Source of the DNA: Caenorhabditis elegans
Taxonomy: Eukaryota > Nematoda > Chromadorea > Rhabditida > Rhabditidae
DNA: 64,000 bases
Reading direction: 5' to 3'
Assembly (NCBI RefSeq): GCF_000002985.6
Contig: NC_003281.10
Span: 13,454,001 to 13,518,000 of the forward strand
Below, one piece after another: positions 22,680-35,600 of this stretch. Positions within the stretch are counted from its first letter, which is position 1. Each line of letters opens with the position of its first letter. Under the pieces are notes generated by a model, which was not told where the DNA came from, searched no databases, and saw only the letters and a list, made by a program, of their open reading frames with translations. Both the position numbers and the translations under genes were made by a program.

Positions 22680-24560
22680 AATAATTTATAGGAGAGTACA
22701 GATTGTGTTCATAGAAACTCGAAAATTATCTAGGAAACTGACTAAACCAAAAAATACAGGTTAATAGAAATAACAAAAATAACAAATCTTCTAGTACATC
22801 TTCTTGGTACATCCTAGACAATGTGGTGCAACGCGATAGCAAAACGCAGCGTTTAGAATCAACTACTCAATCAATAGTAGGTGGCTCTCCACACCGTCCC
22901 TCCCTTTTTGGTTCCTGGGAATGAGTGTAGCAAAACAATGGGAAGAGGGCATTGTGTTCAACTGTGCTCAAGTGTCTCAAACACTGTTCAAAATAATAGT
23001 TTTTATGTCATCTAGTTATTGGATGTGATAATGATTGTGGCCGAGTTTACTTAATTTTTGGGCTACGAATGGGGAAGCTGAAAATGTACCTAAAGTTGTA
23101 AAATTTCCAAAATTGTCACCGGGCGTGTTCCATCCCACATTTAACCTCTGGAAACTTTGACAGCACATGGTTCTGATAATTTGACTTTTCCATAATTTTT
23201 CTACATCATGTGCACCAGGAGTGGGCGGCAAACGATTTTTTTCCGGCAAATCGGCAAATAGGCAAACCGAAAATTGCTGATTTGCCGAATTTGCCGGGAA
23301 AACGGTAATTACCGATTTGCCGCCCACCCCTGATACAAGAGAAATCTGTGATGTCAAACTTTCAAATTCACGTATCGTATAGATTCTAAAATTAGTTCTT
23401 AAAGTTGCCTTTAACTTGTTGTTCATGCCTCTGAAGTACATTGAATACAGAACAATCCAGCAAGTATGAGCGAATTTAATTGGAAAACGCACGAAGCCCA
23501 GAAAGGGGCGGAGCCCGCTTTTATATTGTTCTTATGGTTAGAAAGTATATTTAGATTTAAAATATTTAAAGTCTACTCAGCATTGTTCTCGCTTTTTGAA
23601 ACTTAAAGTTTACCTGTCTTACCAAAGAGTCCAACTTCTTATATCTTTAAAAGTGATGTAGTCGAAATTGTTTTATTAGATTCAAAGCCTAATAGCTAAC
23701 TATAACGATGAATTGAAAATATGCTCCACCCCACTCTAGGTTTTTTCGTTTACCAATCAATTTTTCACGCACTTCTTGGAGTATTTTCGTAGTTTTCTTT
23801 TATATTCGTATTAATATCTCTGATTACTACAGTTCAATGCAAAAATCCCATGGAATATCCACCAAGGTACCTTCAAACAAACATTTCTCACGTATGATAG
23901 AAATCCATGTTCAACTTTTGTATGACTTTTCATCGAAATTGGAAACATTTTACCGTGCTGGATTGCATAAAAATATATAGAGCAAGAAGAAACTATCCCA
24001 GAAACGACCAACAATGTTGGAAATGATCGGAATTGCTTTAAAATAAACTACCTTAATGATTTCATACATTTCTAGCCAAAAACTTCATAAATAGTAAAAA
24101 TGTCATTTTTTGAAGTTGATTGACTTTACTATATATTTCTTGTATATATAACTACTTAAAAACTTAGCTTTTAAAAAGTTTCCAACTTTTCGACTGAAGA
24201 TATAGTGTCACCAGTAGGGAAAATGTTCTAAGGCACTCATATGGTGTCCAAATTTCCAAACACCATAGCTAGGTTTGTTTGTTGTCCGAAAAAACGAATG
24301 TTGCCGATCTCGTCATTTCCCGGCAAGGTTTTCATATTTTGATAATGCCAAGTATATAGGGTTCACATTCTTGGCAGTCTTTTGCTATTGTGGACTAGGA
24401 GGTCTATGACCATCGTGTTTGCTCATAGTCAGACACATCATTGTGCAGGGCGGGATATAGAATATGGCTCGAACGCGGTGCCTACTACTCGTTTTCTAAT
24501 CGATTCTATGTTCTCTGATGTGAGATCATCATTAACTCATTCATTCGTCATACAGCCACG
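22680..24560. other. Intergenic region, 1.9 kb
   Basis: No supported gene. An open frame at 23016-23492 (-) overlaps an inverted-repeat element (about 23217-23331) and has no recognisable domain. The remainder is unremarkable AT-rich sequence. Confidence 0.5.
23217..23331. mobile_element. Small hAT-like MITE remnant
   Basis: It begins CAGGAGTGGGCGGCAAA and ends TTTGCCGCCCACCCCTG, imperfect terminal inverted repeats of the same type as the larger pair near 43.4-44.5 kb. The interior is made of GGCAAATCGGC/GCCGATTTGCC units. The 8 bases on either side (ATGTGCAC and ATACAAGA) do not match, so the target duplication is lost or one end has drifted. Confidence 0.55.
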
Positions 24561-25629
24561 ATGGGAGGTTTCCCAATTCTTCAATTGCCTTCTAAACCTC
24601 TACGGGAAATACTTCAAATAATGGATTTTAATGAAATGTAAGTGAAATTATTTGTTCATCTCGAATCTTGAAACAAATTTTCAGAGTGGGTATTTCGTTT
24701 ACTTCAACATATGCCAAACTTCTTGTCAAGTCGTTGAACGTGACGCTTTCCTATATTTTTGTAAGAATGGGGGCTGGAATAAGAATTGAAATCGTTCGTC
24801 ATGATAGGAGACAATCAATTTTTATATTCTCTGTAGACAAGTCCAATAGAACAGAGCAAGTATTTGACAATGTGAATTTAATTGAGCAGGGTCGCAAAAC
24901 CACGTTGACAGTAAAAAAGGGCATTGGAAAATACTTTCGAAAATCAAGTTGAGAACATTTATAGATTACATTCTTGAAATATTTCACCAATCAAAAATTA
25001 ATATGTTGATGATTAATGGTTCTAATTACGATTTCCAATCTATTAAAGAAGAATTCAAGAATTTGGATATGCAAGGATTATATCTTACTTCATATTTTAT
25101 GGAAGACATTGAGTTTCATAAGAAAATAGCAAAGGACTATTCACAGCACTTCAATGAACTGATTCTAGAGAATAATTTTCTAGAATCTCGCAAATTTCAA
25201 ACCGCGATCAGTTCCAACTTCAAGGCTATCCAATTGTGGGATAGATTTACTGTAAAACTAGAAGACGTGATAGTTTCAAATAGCTATCAAATATCTGTTA
25301 GTAAGCCATTACCCCCAACAGATATATGTTTATTTCTGAAACATTGGATTAACGGATCGAATCAACAACTGGAGTTTTTCTTCACCCGACTTTCTGCCGG
25401 TGTTGATAGAAACAAATTCATTTCAACTGCTCTGAATGGTATTGGTCATCAAATTGCACCTATCAATAGAAAGCGTGTTTTTGTGCCATGTGTCTATAGA
25501 TGGTACGACAAAAATATCGAAGTCAAAGGCGGATTTGATATTCAACGGAATGATGGAACACAAGCAACTGTTACCTTGGCTATCGAGGCTGGAAGAACAT
25601 GGTGTTTGAAACTATTTGTTTGGAAATAG
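24561..25629 (+). pseudogene. F-box protein (FBXB/FBA_2-type) with a reading-frame break
   Basis: Exon 1, 24561-24637, encodes a nematode F-box start (MGGFPILQLPSKPLREILQI). Exon 2 from 24685 continues the frame (VGISFTSTYAKLLVKSLNVT) but stops at 24952 (KYFRKSS). A second open frame, offset by one base and running to 25629, carries what looks like the matching FBA_2 C-terminal half (FIDYILEIFHQSKINML, later FLKHWINGSNQQLEFFF). The frames overlap around 24,910-24,950, next to an A6/G3 run, so a one-base indel is the simplest cause; no intron of acceptable size fits. Intact members would be SCF ubiquitin-ligase adaptors. The family expands rapidly in Caenorhabditis. It could still be a real gene if the reference has a sequencing error. 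Confidence 0.65.
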
Positions 25630-25661
25630 CCTGACAAAATCATACAGTAGTAATGATTTAT

Positions 25662-26130
25662 CGCGAAGATCGATTCGAATATTACCGCCCACTTTCCTCT
25701 CCTCACAGTTATTGTCCCCCTACCACACTGTTACAGTATGTAACAGTACACAGAGTTACAATATGCTAGATCTTCTCTTTCCCCATCTTTTGCTATTCAT
25801 TATTTTATTTCTGTTTGGTTTTAATAAAGTTACTCCTAAGCTGTAATCCAGGAGTCTTAAATTCACACTTCTTCTTATTGCATTGAATCTAACAATTTTA
25901 CTCTTGTTAGAGTGTGAATAATAACTATTTTGTTGCCTATTGAAACGGTAAGAATGTGAGTTTCCTGCACCTGAAACGCTGTGTTCACAATTGTAATTCC
26001 AATCAATAATTTAACGTTGGCTGCCAATATTTTTCATTAGATCCTTCATTCATATTGCAGCTAAGATGAGAGGTTTCCCAATTTCTTCGATTCCGTGCAG
26101 TAATAATATACCGCGAAGATCGATTCGAAT
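25662..26130. repeat. Duplicated CGCGAAGATCGATTCGAAT block and relic of a second F-box 5' end
   Basis: The 19-bp block is identical at 25662-25680 and 26112-26130, with similar bases before it. At 26055-26085, GCAGCTAAGATGAGAGG and then TTTCCCAATT closely match the acceptor-plus-start region of the F-box gene at 24,550-24,580, but the frame ends quickly. This suggests an incomplete local duplication of the F-box locus. Confidence 0.5.
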
Positions 26131-27562
26131 GTGTACAAACCTTATCTTCTTGTGTTTTTTCTGTTAGTACAAATACTTGTATCCAGGGCTGTTGGCAACC
26201 ATACAAAAATCCCCCTTTTAGTCCCTAATTTTTTATAGTAATCCTTTAACAACAATAATAATTATAAAATATTCCTCTCCCTAGCTCTCCTCTCTCACCC
26301 TCTGTTTGGTTTTTCCTATGTGCCCATTTGCTCCGCTCACTTCCAACTCGTGTACAAGAGAGTTCACCTTTATCCTACATTTGAGACGTCCTCCTGAAAC
26401 ATTACCATTTACCTCTACACCCACCTCCATCGTTATCATTCCACTGCTTACTTCAATAAAGTAACCCACGTGATCAAACCCTTTGGGCTATATACAAAGT
26501 GCACCATAGAACACCCACTGATTTATGGTGCATCGATCTTTAAAGATAAAACACCCGTGAAACATGACAAATGCGAGATTGATCGGTAAGTTATTTATAC
26601 ATTCTCTTAAAAACTCAAAATATTCCAAAAAAAGGCTATAGTGCTAAAATGATAAAATATCATAAATAGTGGCCCAATTTATTACGTCAATTTACTGACA
26701 ATGTATCAAAACTTTATTTAAAAATGAAAAAGTGAAAAGTTATCGAATTTCTTCACCATTTGTTCATCCGAGTGACTTTCCTGAAAATTCCCAAGATTAG
26801 CACTGAAATATTCAAAAAATGTCAAGCTACAAACTCGTTTGTATAGCTTTGAAGCCGAAACTTAGAATTTTGTAAAAACAATTTTCAGCGAAAAACGTTA
26901 TTTTTTTTACAAAAAAAGAATGTTTAGGGGAAAAATTATAAAAGCCTTGCCCGAAAAAAAAGTGGTGCACAAGAAGCGGTAATAGAAGCAGTGGAGAGTC
27001 TCGTTGTGATTCGTGGATTGCGATAGACACAGAAAGAAAGAGAGAGTGACAGAGACAACACAAGAGTGACAGAGAGAAGTTGTGGTGACACATATTTAGA
27101 TAGTTCTAACCAATAGTTTTCTGAAAATATAAGATTTTTTGAATTTTCTCGTAAAATATGGTGTTAATGGGATTTTTGGAGTTGCGTCCTCGCCATTCTC
27201 TTAGCAAACTTTACAAAAATGACGCAGGCGGTAGAGCTTGTGCCTACGAGTTTTGCACCCACGGTTCAATCCCCGCAGTGGTGCGAAATTTTTTTCAATG
27301 GTTTCAAACTCAAAAAAAAACCAAAACCCAAAAATAGAATAAGAAAGCTGCCAAAATAAACATTTGAACATAAATTAACCAAAAAAAATGATTGGCGGAA
27401 ATTTGAATTTTGTCATACTTTCTTGCTGGTTACACATCTACCCATGCTCTCTTTCATGTCGACATTTCATCCGAGGACACAGATTTGGAGAAAAGAAAAC
27501 TGTAAGGACATTTAACATGCCAGATTTAGGACACATAAGAGGGGCCTGGAAGATATAATGGC
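26131..27562. other. Intergenic region, 1.4 kb
   Basis: No supported coding sequence. A tRNA-like stretch at about 27,225-27,290 contains GGTTCAATCCC but does not fold into a tRNA (see rejected items). An AGAGAGTGACAGAGA-rich purine tract lies at about 26,985-27,080. Confidence 0.5.
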
Positions 27563-30124
27563 TTACCCGAGAAATATGAACCAGTACCAAATGTTGAACG
27601 CGAGAAAACTGACCGGAAATACTATTGAGGACATCTGAAAATTTGAATGTTGCACACGAGTTGCGTCGAAATAAGCTCCGATGCACCATAACAGTTCGCA
27701 CGTGGTGTCAGAGTGTCTCATTGCGGTTTGATCTACGAAAAAGGCGGGAATATCGTTCCAGAAAACTGTGACGTCCGCACGCTCTTAACCATGCGAAATC
27801 TGATGAGATGTCTGCGTCTCTTCTCCCGCATTTAATAGAGATCAAACCGAAACGAGACATTCTGACTCCATGTGAGCTCGCTGTTGCTTGGCGCATTTTC
27901 CGTGCCTTGGCGCAATTCTTGACACCTACCTGATCTATTTTCAGAGCCGTCCAGTCTTTGCAGTTCATGCACAGCCAGGAGCACCGACATCTGTAAGGCC
28001 AAGTTTGTAGGAAAGTGAGAAGAAGCACAGAGAAGTTTGCAACTAACTACTAATTAATTTGAACTAATAAAATTTCAGGAAGCTATTGTCATATTAAAAC
28101 TCTCACTTAATACTTCCATGCTGCCCATCTCTCGACAAATACCCAACAACTGCCAGTTCAATTAATGACGCGAAAATGAAAGCCATTGAGCTCAAAATCC
28201 AAACATCAATTGCCTTGACATCAGAAGTTTTTGGGAGATTATTCACGACCGCTCCGAATTGAAATCTGCAAAATTTAAAACTCCACCTGTGGCTGTCAAG
28301 ATGTCTTACGTGAGTGCCAGCAAGGAGTTGACGCCGACAGTAGTCCTCGAGGGGATTTGCTCAGCGCCAAGTGTAAAAGAGACCCATGAAATGAAAACGG
28401 AAATGTATGCAGGTACGTACACCTGTAGAATATAGAACCCGTAGAGACGTTGGAAAGTGAACGTGGCGATTAGTTCGTTGAAGATTCCGGGAGGGTAGAG
28501 CTGAAAATTTAAATAATTTCTAGTGGCTTCTCGTATATTGCTAATCTTGACGTTTCTCATGGTTTTAAAAATGCCTGATAGCTTGGCGCATTTCTAGTGA
28601 CTTGCACAATTCTCGTGCTTTGTCAAAAATAACTCACCCTAAGCTCACTGCTCGACGAGAAATCGACAAGAACATAATCGGGCAGTGTAATGTTCCCTTT
28701 GAGAATCGTAATCGGTGGTACTGTAGTTATCCACTCCATTTTCACTTGATCCGTGTTATGCGTGAAACTCTCGTAGAACAGCATACATCTCTGCTGATCA
28801 ATTGGGAATGTTCTGAAAATGTTTTAATTAACACGGGGAGCGGGAAATTCAATTACCGTAAAGTACTAGAGCAGGGTCCAGTCAGTTTGATGCGGTAGTT
28901 GTGCCAAATTGAGCCATTGCTGGAAATTCCAACATTTTCCAAAATTTTCTCAAAAAACCAGAGCTCACCTATAAATTTGCAAGAAAATATTCTTGAAAGG
29001 ACTTTCATGAATATTTGCCAATTTGCTATTCACAAAACAGGCATGCGGATTCCAGATTTTATTGAGAATTGTCGCTCCGTCAACGGACATGTTGCTGAAA
29101 TTACAAGATAATTGAATTTCCTTGAAGCTGGTAAAGCTCTCAGAAAATTGGTCACTGAGAAAGCGTCGAAAAACTAAAGTTCAATATGTTGACAATTTTT
29201 AAAGATATAAGAGTTATTTTATTCATCTGAACAAAGATATTATCACAGTGTTTCGGCAACTACTAAAAATTTTTTAGCAGAATTATTTTGCTAGCTGACA
29301 ATTTTAGGTAGCTACAAGATTTGCCGAAAATGGTACTTTCAAAATTTTTCAGCTCAAAATGTTTTATATCTCCGTAGCCGTACAAGCTACCATAAAAAAA
29401 CGCACTAAATTAAATTTTCTACATATGTGTTCATATCTTTTTGATATCTCAACAACTACCTACCTCTTGCAAGGATTCAAATGTGAATATGCTAGAGAAG
29501 GGTCTGTCCATCGCTCTGTCACATAGATGTCCAGCTCGAATTCTGACGTAATTTCTATAATTTTCGACACTTCCTGAACCCAAATTTCAATGGAGACTAC
29601 GACATGACCACCGCCTGGCAAGTCCAGCTTGTTGTATCCGTCGAGAATTTGAGCTGAAAAAGATTGACAAATGTTTGGAAATGTTTTCTCTGTCACCAAA
29701 CCTATAATCGCGTCGTCTCCCATGCAGGTTTTCTCCGTATGCGGAACACTAACATTACGTGCTCGTTTTGGACAATTGAACATGCTGTAATTATTAGATG
29801 CATGTAGTATTTTGAGAAGAAAATATGAAAATTTTAAAGAAATTAAAAATAATTTTTACGAATTTCAAATTTTGAAGTTCGAAAAACTTTTTGAAAATTT
29901 CAAAAAATAAATTTATTTCTGTTTCATTTTAAGTTTTATTATAAATAATTATGTTTATAAAAAATACTTACTTACGACAAATATTTCTTTCAATTTTGAA
30001 ATTTTTGAAAATATTTTTTCTTTAAAAAAAAAACGTACCACTCATTACTGTCATCTTCCAAGCTCCTTAACAATGATCCTGCATTTGATATGAGAATGGA
30101 GATTACTAATATGATTAGTCGCAT
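27563..30124 (-). CDS. Cys-loop ligand-gated ion channel subunit
   Basis: Ten exons (30039-30124, 29702-29784, 29464-29653, 28969-29094, 28857-28919, 28638-28812, 28310-28500, 28107-28265, 27930-27990 and 27563-27634) give 401 residues in frame. The order is signal peptide ([17 protein letters not shown]), extracellular ligand-binding domain with [11 protein letters not shown], Cys-loop C-(13 residues)-C ending FPIDQQRC, M1 ([18 protein letters not shown]), M2 ([20 protein letters not shown]), M3 ([20 protein letters not shown]), a short loop with [10 protein letters not shown], and M4 ([20 protein letters not shown]). PSR before M2 resembles the PAR motif of anion-selective members, but selectivity cannot be settled by eye. 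It belongs to the large nematode lgc group; the ligand is unknown. The stop directly after M4 is usual for the family. Confidence 0.85.
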
Positions 30125-32642
30125 AGTGTCACATGTCTTTTTGTATCTGGTTTTCCTGAAAATGGAAAGTTAGGCCACTCTTTGAAAAATTAGACCATTA
30201 ATTTAAAAAAGTCATGTTTCAAAAAGTTATGCCGCTGATCAAATAGTTAGACCATTGATATAAAAATAGACAATTATTGACAAGTTAGGTTTTTTTTCAA
30301 TCCCGGGGCATTTATTGAAAAATAGGTCATTGATGAAAAAGTTAGGCCATTGATGAAAATTCAGGAATTCCTTATCATTTTTGAAAAATTTCAGCATAAT
30401 CGGCAATTAAAACCTAAATTTTTCAAAAACCCGCCAACTCAAAGCGATGAAAAACAAAATGAAGGAAAAGAAGACAACGAAGGCCATCGTCAACGTGTGT
30501 TCCCCGGGGAAACCAGAGATGCCCGTTGGGCTCACGGAGCTCCGAAAGGGAGAAGATGGGCGGTGCAAATAGAGAAGAGTGAGGGGAAGATATCCTCTTT
30601 TTCGGAAGAAAAAAGAAGAAAAAGATGGCAGATTTTACGTTTCTTCTTCTTTTTGGAGTCGAAGAGAAGGAGAAAGGGATGGAGTACGGAATTTTTGATT
30701 TGAACACACACACAATTTTGGGAGAAAATTTATAGGACGAAGAGACGGAGATAATTTTGGCGAAAAATTCAGGTATTTTTACATTTTCTGAAAAATGTTC
30801 CGGGAGACTCACAATTTGAATTTCCTACCAAAGTTATTTTTTGTTAAAATTTGGAAATATGAATTTCCTGCCAATTAACAATATTTTAACGACTACATTG
30901 TACATTTGTAGCAAAATTTGTACGAAGACTGGAATTTTTTTTCCCGCAAAAATTATTTGAAAAAATATTGTCTTTAGTTAATTTGGGCGGGAATTTTAAT
31001 TTCCCCAAAAAGTTTTGGATGAGAAATCGTCAGTTTCAAAATTTTTTGAGTTATTTTGTTTTTGAGTTTGAGTTGTCAAGCATGTCTGTAAAAAAATAAC
31101 AAAAATTGAAAAGCCAAAAGCCAAAAACTGAAAAATAAAATACTGGAGAGTTAGAAAAACAAAAAAGTGGCGGAATTGATTACTACTGTGGGAATTTTTT
31201 TTTTGTTTTCCTTATATGAGAAACTTATACTGCGGCCCAAAAATTTGTCTGAAATTTTAATTAAATTCAATTTTCCAACTGATATATCATATATAAAATT
31301 TTCAAATAATTTTTGCTGAATGCTTAAAACTTTAATTGTTACGGTAAAAAAATTGGACGAAAAACTCAAAAGTATTTATTTTTATTTTATGCTTAAAACT
31401 AAAACTCAAATCTAAAACTTTCTTTTTAAAAATTTTGTTTCAAATTTCCAAATTTTTTCCAAACCAACCGAAACAAAGAACATAAGAAAAAGGACGAAAC
31501 AAAAAAAAATTAGAGCACAAATTTCATTTCCAAATTTGCCAAAAGTATATCTGACGGGGGCCCTTTCTTTTCTAAAAAAGGGGATACAAATGTACAAACA
31601 GAAGACGAAGAAAATCGAGAAAACCGGGAGGAAGAAGTCGTGACTCTCTATTTTTCCTCGTCGCGTTTCGGGAATTGGATTTTCTCCCAGCTAAATTTGG
31701 GCGGGTGGCCGGAAGAAAAAACCGAAGAGGACGGGGAAGATTTTGGTGTACTGCTGAAACTCACTGACCATTCGAAATTCACCGTCGACTCAAAAATTTG
31801 TCGAACCTCTATCTGAACATTTTTAGTGAAAGTTACAATCCACTTCTTGTAATATGTTCCTATAAATGCTAAAAAAATCGGATATACCTATGTAGTTGAA
31901 AAAAACTGAAAAAATTTGAAGAAATGTTAAATTATTGAAGTGCATTTCATTACTGGGTTTGGGAAATCTTTGATAAAAAATGCAGACCAAATTTTGCCAG
32001 AGAACTTAATATCTTCAAAAATCCACAACTATATGATGTTCTAGTACCTATTTAGACTTGCATAACCACAAGAATAACATGGAAAATGACACTAATTAGT
32101 GTGTCAAACGGGGAGGAAGAGCATGTCCCCTTCTTCATTTTCTTTAGAGAGAAACACTAATTACTTTTATGGGGGAGCTGTTGAAGAGCAAACGCAATTC
32201 GTTGAAATTTCAGAATCAGATATGGTGAAGATTGGAAAATGATAGGGCTTCTCAGATAAACAAGAAAAAACAATTAAATGCTTTTTTTGAAGTCCCGGCA
32301 CAAAACCCTAAAGTACCTCAAAAATGTTTCTACATTGTTAAAAATCGCTCTAAATTTCCAGTTTATCTAACAAAAATTCAGCTTAAACTTACAGCAATCT
32401 TTGAAAAAGTATAGTCATGGCAAGCTTGAATAGTTTTTTAACCTTCCGTACCTCATACAGTACCCGCGTTTTTGTTGCTGGACCCAAAGGCAACCTAACT
32501 TGATGCAACATATTTTGAACTTTGAAAATACTTTATGTATTTATTAAATTGAAAAATTTAGATTTATTTTCATGTTAAAAAATTAATTAAAAAACACCCG
32601 TTAAAACAAAAAAAAAACAAACACAATTAATCTAAAAATAAG
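30125..32642. other. Intergenic region, 2.5 kb, between the ligand-gated channel and the K2P channel gene
   Basis: No supported gene. A degenerate repeat of TTAGGCCATTGATGAAAA-like units spans about 30,165-30,360. The rest is AT-rich with open frames lacking codon structure. It probably contains the ligand-gated-channel promoter. Confidence 0.5.
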
Positions 32643-35600
32643 TTAAACATGAACTTCTTGAGTTCTTCCAGTGAGAATTGACCATAGCGATTGCCAACTT
32701 TCAATTGAGGCCAATGCTCCAAAATCGATAAATCTGGAAATTTACGAGTTTTCAAAATATTTCAGATATCAAAACTTATCAGAGTAAATACCAAATGAAT
32801 ATTTGAAATATTTAATTTGTAACTGAACTGTTATACGAATCTAGATATACAAAAATTTAAATTGATTTTTCTTTTTATTAAGAAAAAAACCGAGTCCTCT
32901 CACCGTATTTTGCTCAGATCCTTTGGAGCATAAGCTCCCTTGACAATTATTGTGTCATGGGTCTTCTTTTGGCCATACTTTTGTTGTAGAACACTCGCAT
33001 ATCTCATTAAATCCGGCACGTGAACCATCTTCCCGCCGACGTTTACCAAAGCAAATCGGGCGTCCTAGAAAATTTTAGTAGGACTAAAAATTTAGCTTCT
33101 TACCTTAATAGCTCTTCCGAAGTAATGCATTTTCCGAATATACTGAATTCCAACCAAATCGATACACATCGTGCTGGAAATTTTTTGTTGGTACTACCTA
33201 TATAAAATAACGCAACTGGCAAAAATTTTCAACGATTTGAAATTTGTCAACTACAAACTACAGTTTTTTTGAGACTCGAGGCACTAATAGCCAAAATCAC
33301 AAACTTACGTAATCGATAATCCAATAATAATATAGCATAAGTCTAAAATATAATATTCCCGTTTCAATGGTACTATATCACCAAATCCGACAGTCGTCAT
33401 TGTAATAAAGCTAAAGTAGAATCCAGAGAAGAAATCCCATCCTTCCCACATACTCAGAACAACTGCTCCAAATGTTATGTAGCTGAGTAGTATCGCCACA
33501 ATTAGGAATATAGGAATCGAGATGTAGTTTTCCAAATGATCCTTAAAAAGTTCTAATTGGAAAGTGTTCGAGGGTGAAGTGGTCGATTGTTTTGGTTATT
33601 TTGGTGTTTTTGGCAAAAATGAATTTTTTGGATGTTTTTTTTTAGTTTTTTGTTCAGACCAAAAAAGAAAAAAAAACAAAATGTTTTGTTTTTTTTTCAA
33701 GTTTTTTTTTTGGTTTACTGGAGAAATTGAATTTTTTGTAGAAGCTGAAAGATGGGCAAGTTGCCGGTGATTAGCGGGCGGTTTTATCGCTCGTTTTTTT
33801 TTCCGAATTTTAAAAATGTACCCGATATTGGCTGATTTCAAAAGTATACTCGAAATGTACTTATTAATTTCAAAAAATGTTTGCCTGTTTTTGCCCATTT
33901 TAACCACTACTAGACCATTTTTAGACCCTCTTACCAGATTCAGGTCCCCTTCCTTATTCTTATCGTCCTTACTGGAAATGACACTGTATTTTTGTTTTGA
34001 GCACTTTTCCCGAAGCTTTCGGTACCTGAATTTCGGATTTTTAAAAAAGTTTTCAAAAAAAAGTGTCTCACCAAGTATACAATTGAACAATATTTTCAGA
34101 TAAAAACTTTCCGATATCGGCAACAGTTATAAGGATCAGTGGGACACCGAAAAGTGCGTATAGGATGCAGAGCAATTTTCCTCTTCCGGTTACTGGGGTC
34201 AAGTTACCGTAACCAATAGTCGTGAGGAGAGTTGTAGTGAAAAATAAAGCTGTCATGTAGGTCCAATTGTACTGAAATTTAAAAATTGAGTTTGTGAAAC
34301 TTAAACACAGTGCAAATTCAATTTCAGATAAACATTTCAGACTCCAACTCACGTCTTCATCCTCTCCGCCGGGTCTCAGATGCTTAGCTCCTATACAATG
34401 GGTGTCAAATGCCTCGAAAAGAATGCGAGTGACGTTGTCTACGTATTTTACAGCCAGATCCTCCACCACGTCTGGAAATTTCGATGATTTTTAGAGATAA
34501 TGAAAACGATGGAACATTTAATTTGGAAAGTTCCAAGAAAAGTCGGTAATAATGCAGATTTTTTTTGAAAAAGCAATAAATTTGAAAAAAAACCCAAAAA
34601 AATTTGTTCATATATTTTCAACAATTCTGAAAATTTCCAAAAAATATTGATTAATTGCAACCGTCCTTTTAAAGTATATAGATAATTTGGAAAAAGTCTG
34701 CTCCAATAACATTGTTTAGTTCCCGAAAGAGTACACAATAATGTTTGAACAACCCTAAAAACTCAATAATTTTGAAAATATATTTATACTTAAAAAAAAA
34801 AGAAATGTCGAAAATATCAAATCTTAAAAATTATTTGAATATTTACGTTTTCAGAAAAAATTACGTAATAATTTTAATTTGAGAAAATCAATAAATTTTA
34901 AAAGCTTCAAAAATCGATTTTACCTATTGCTAAAATTCAAAATTCTAGTCTAAAAAACTTACGTTGTCCAATACCGCTTTCCCTCATCTCCCATAAATGT
35001 TCAATCATTTGTCGTTTGTGAATATTGAACCTTTCGATATTCCTAGCTCGAACTTCAACTTCATTCGGTTGCTCCAACTGATAGAAGAGAAACGCTCCAA
35101 ATCCAACATAGACAACCGACAAGACAATAAGACTGACGTGAGCGAGGATTATCCGGGCGTAGGTTTTCCATGTTGCCATTGGGCGAGAGGTTATCTGGAA
35201 AAAATGATGTGAAAAAAGTTCGAGATTTTGAACCCCGATCGCAAGTTTACAAAATACCGCGTTGCCAATCCAAAGGGATTCAAATTTTGCAAAAAAGCGT
35301 GTACCGAGAAAAAAACCAGACAAGCTAATATTTCTACGTTTTGATTGAATATTCATAAAAACATTCATAAAAATCATATATAATCAATACATCATTCTCG
35401 TTCTGATCCTGCTCTCTGCGATGATAATGTCGTTGATGCATTGGTCGGGTGAACATCCCGACCCGTCCGGGGGTATAAGGTAGATGAGAGGTGACGAATG
35501 GCATCTAAATCGGAGAGATTTGGGAATTGTGAAAGTGAAACTACAGAAGTTCATACAAAGGTTGGTCTTACCAACATTCCTCATAAGGAAAATTTCGATG

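Noticed and set aside
23016-23492. 158-codon open frame on the minus strand
   Set aside because: It runs through an inverted-repeat element, has no recognisable domain, no good splice context and poor codon use.
27225-27290. tRNA-like stretch with GGCGGTAGAGC and GGTTCAATCCC
   Set aside because: It has A- and B-box-like words, but the T-arm pairs at only two of five positions and no acceptor stem forms. At best it is an old tRNA-derived relic.
30350-30812. Overlapping frames on both strands (117 and 129 codons)
   Set aside because: They are purine/pyrimidine-biased sequence producing Lys/Arg- or Phe/Ser-rich translations; no splice structure or homology is visible.
33558-34123. Long minus-strand frame reaching into the K2P channel intron (KNRQTFFEINKYISSILL...)
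   Set aside because: The coding part ends at the donor near 33,973. The rest is intron, and the next exon joins correctly at 33,552 (VIS|KLFKDHLENY).
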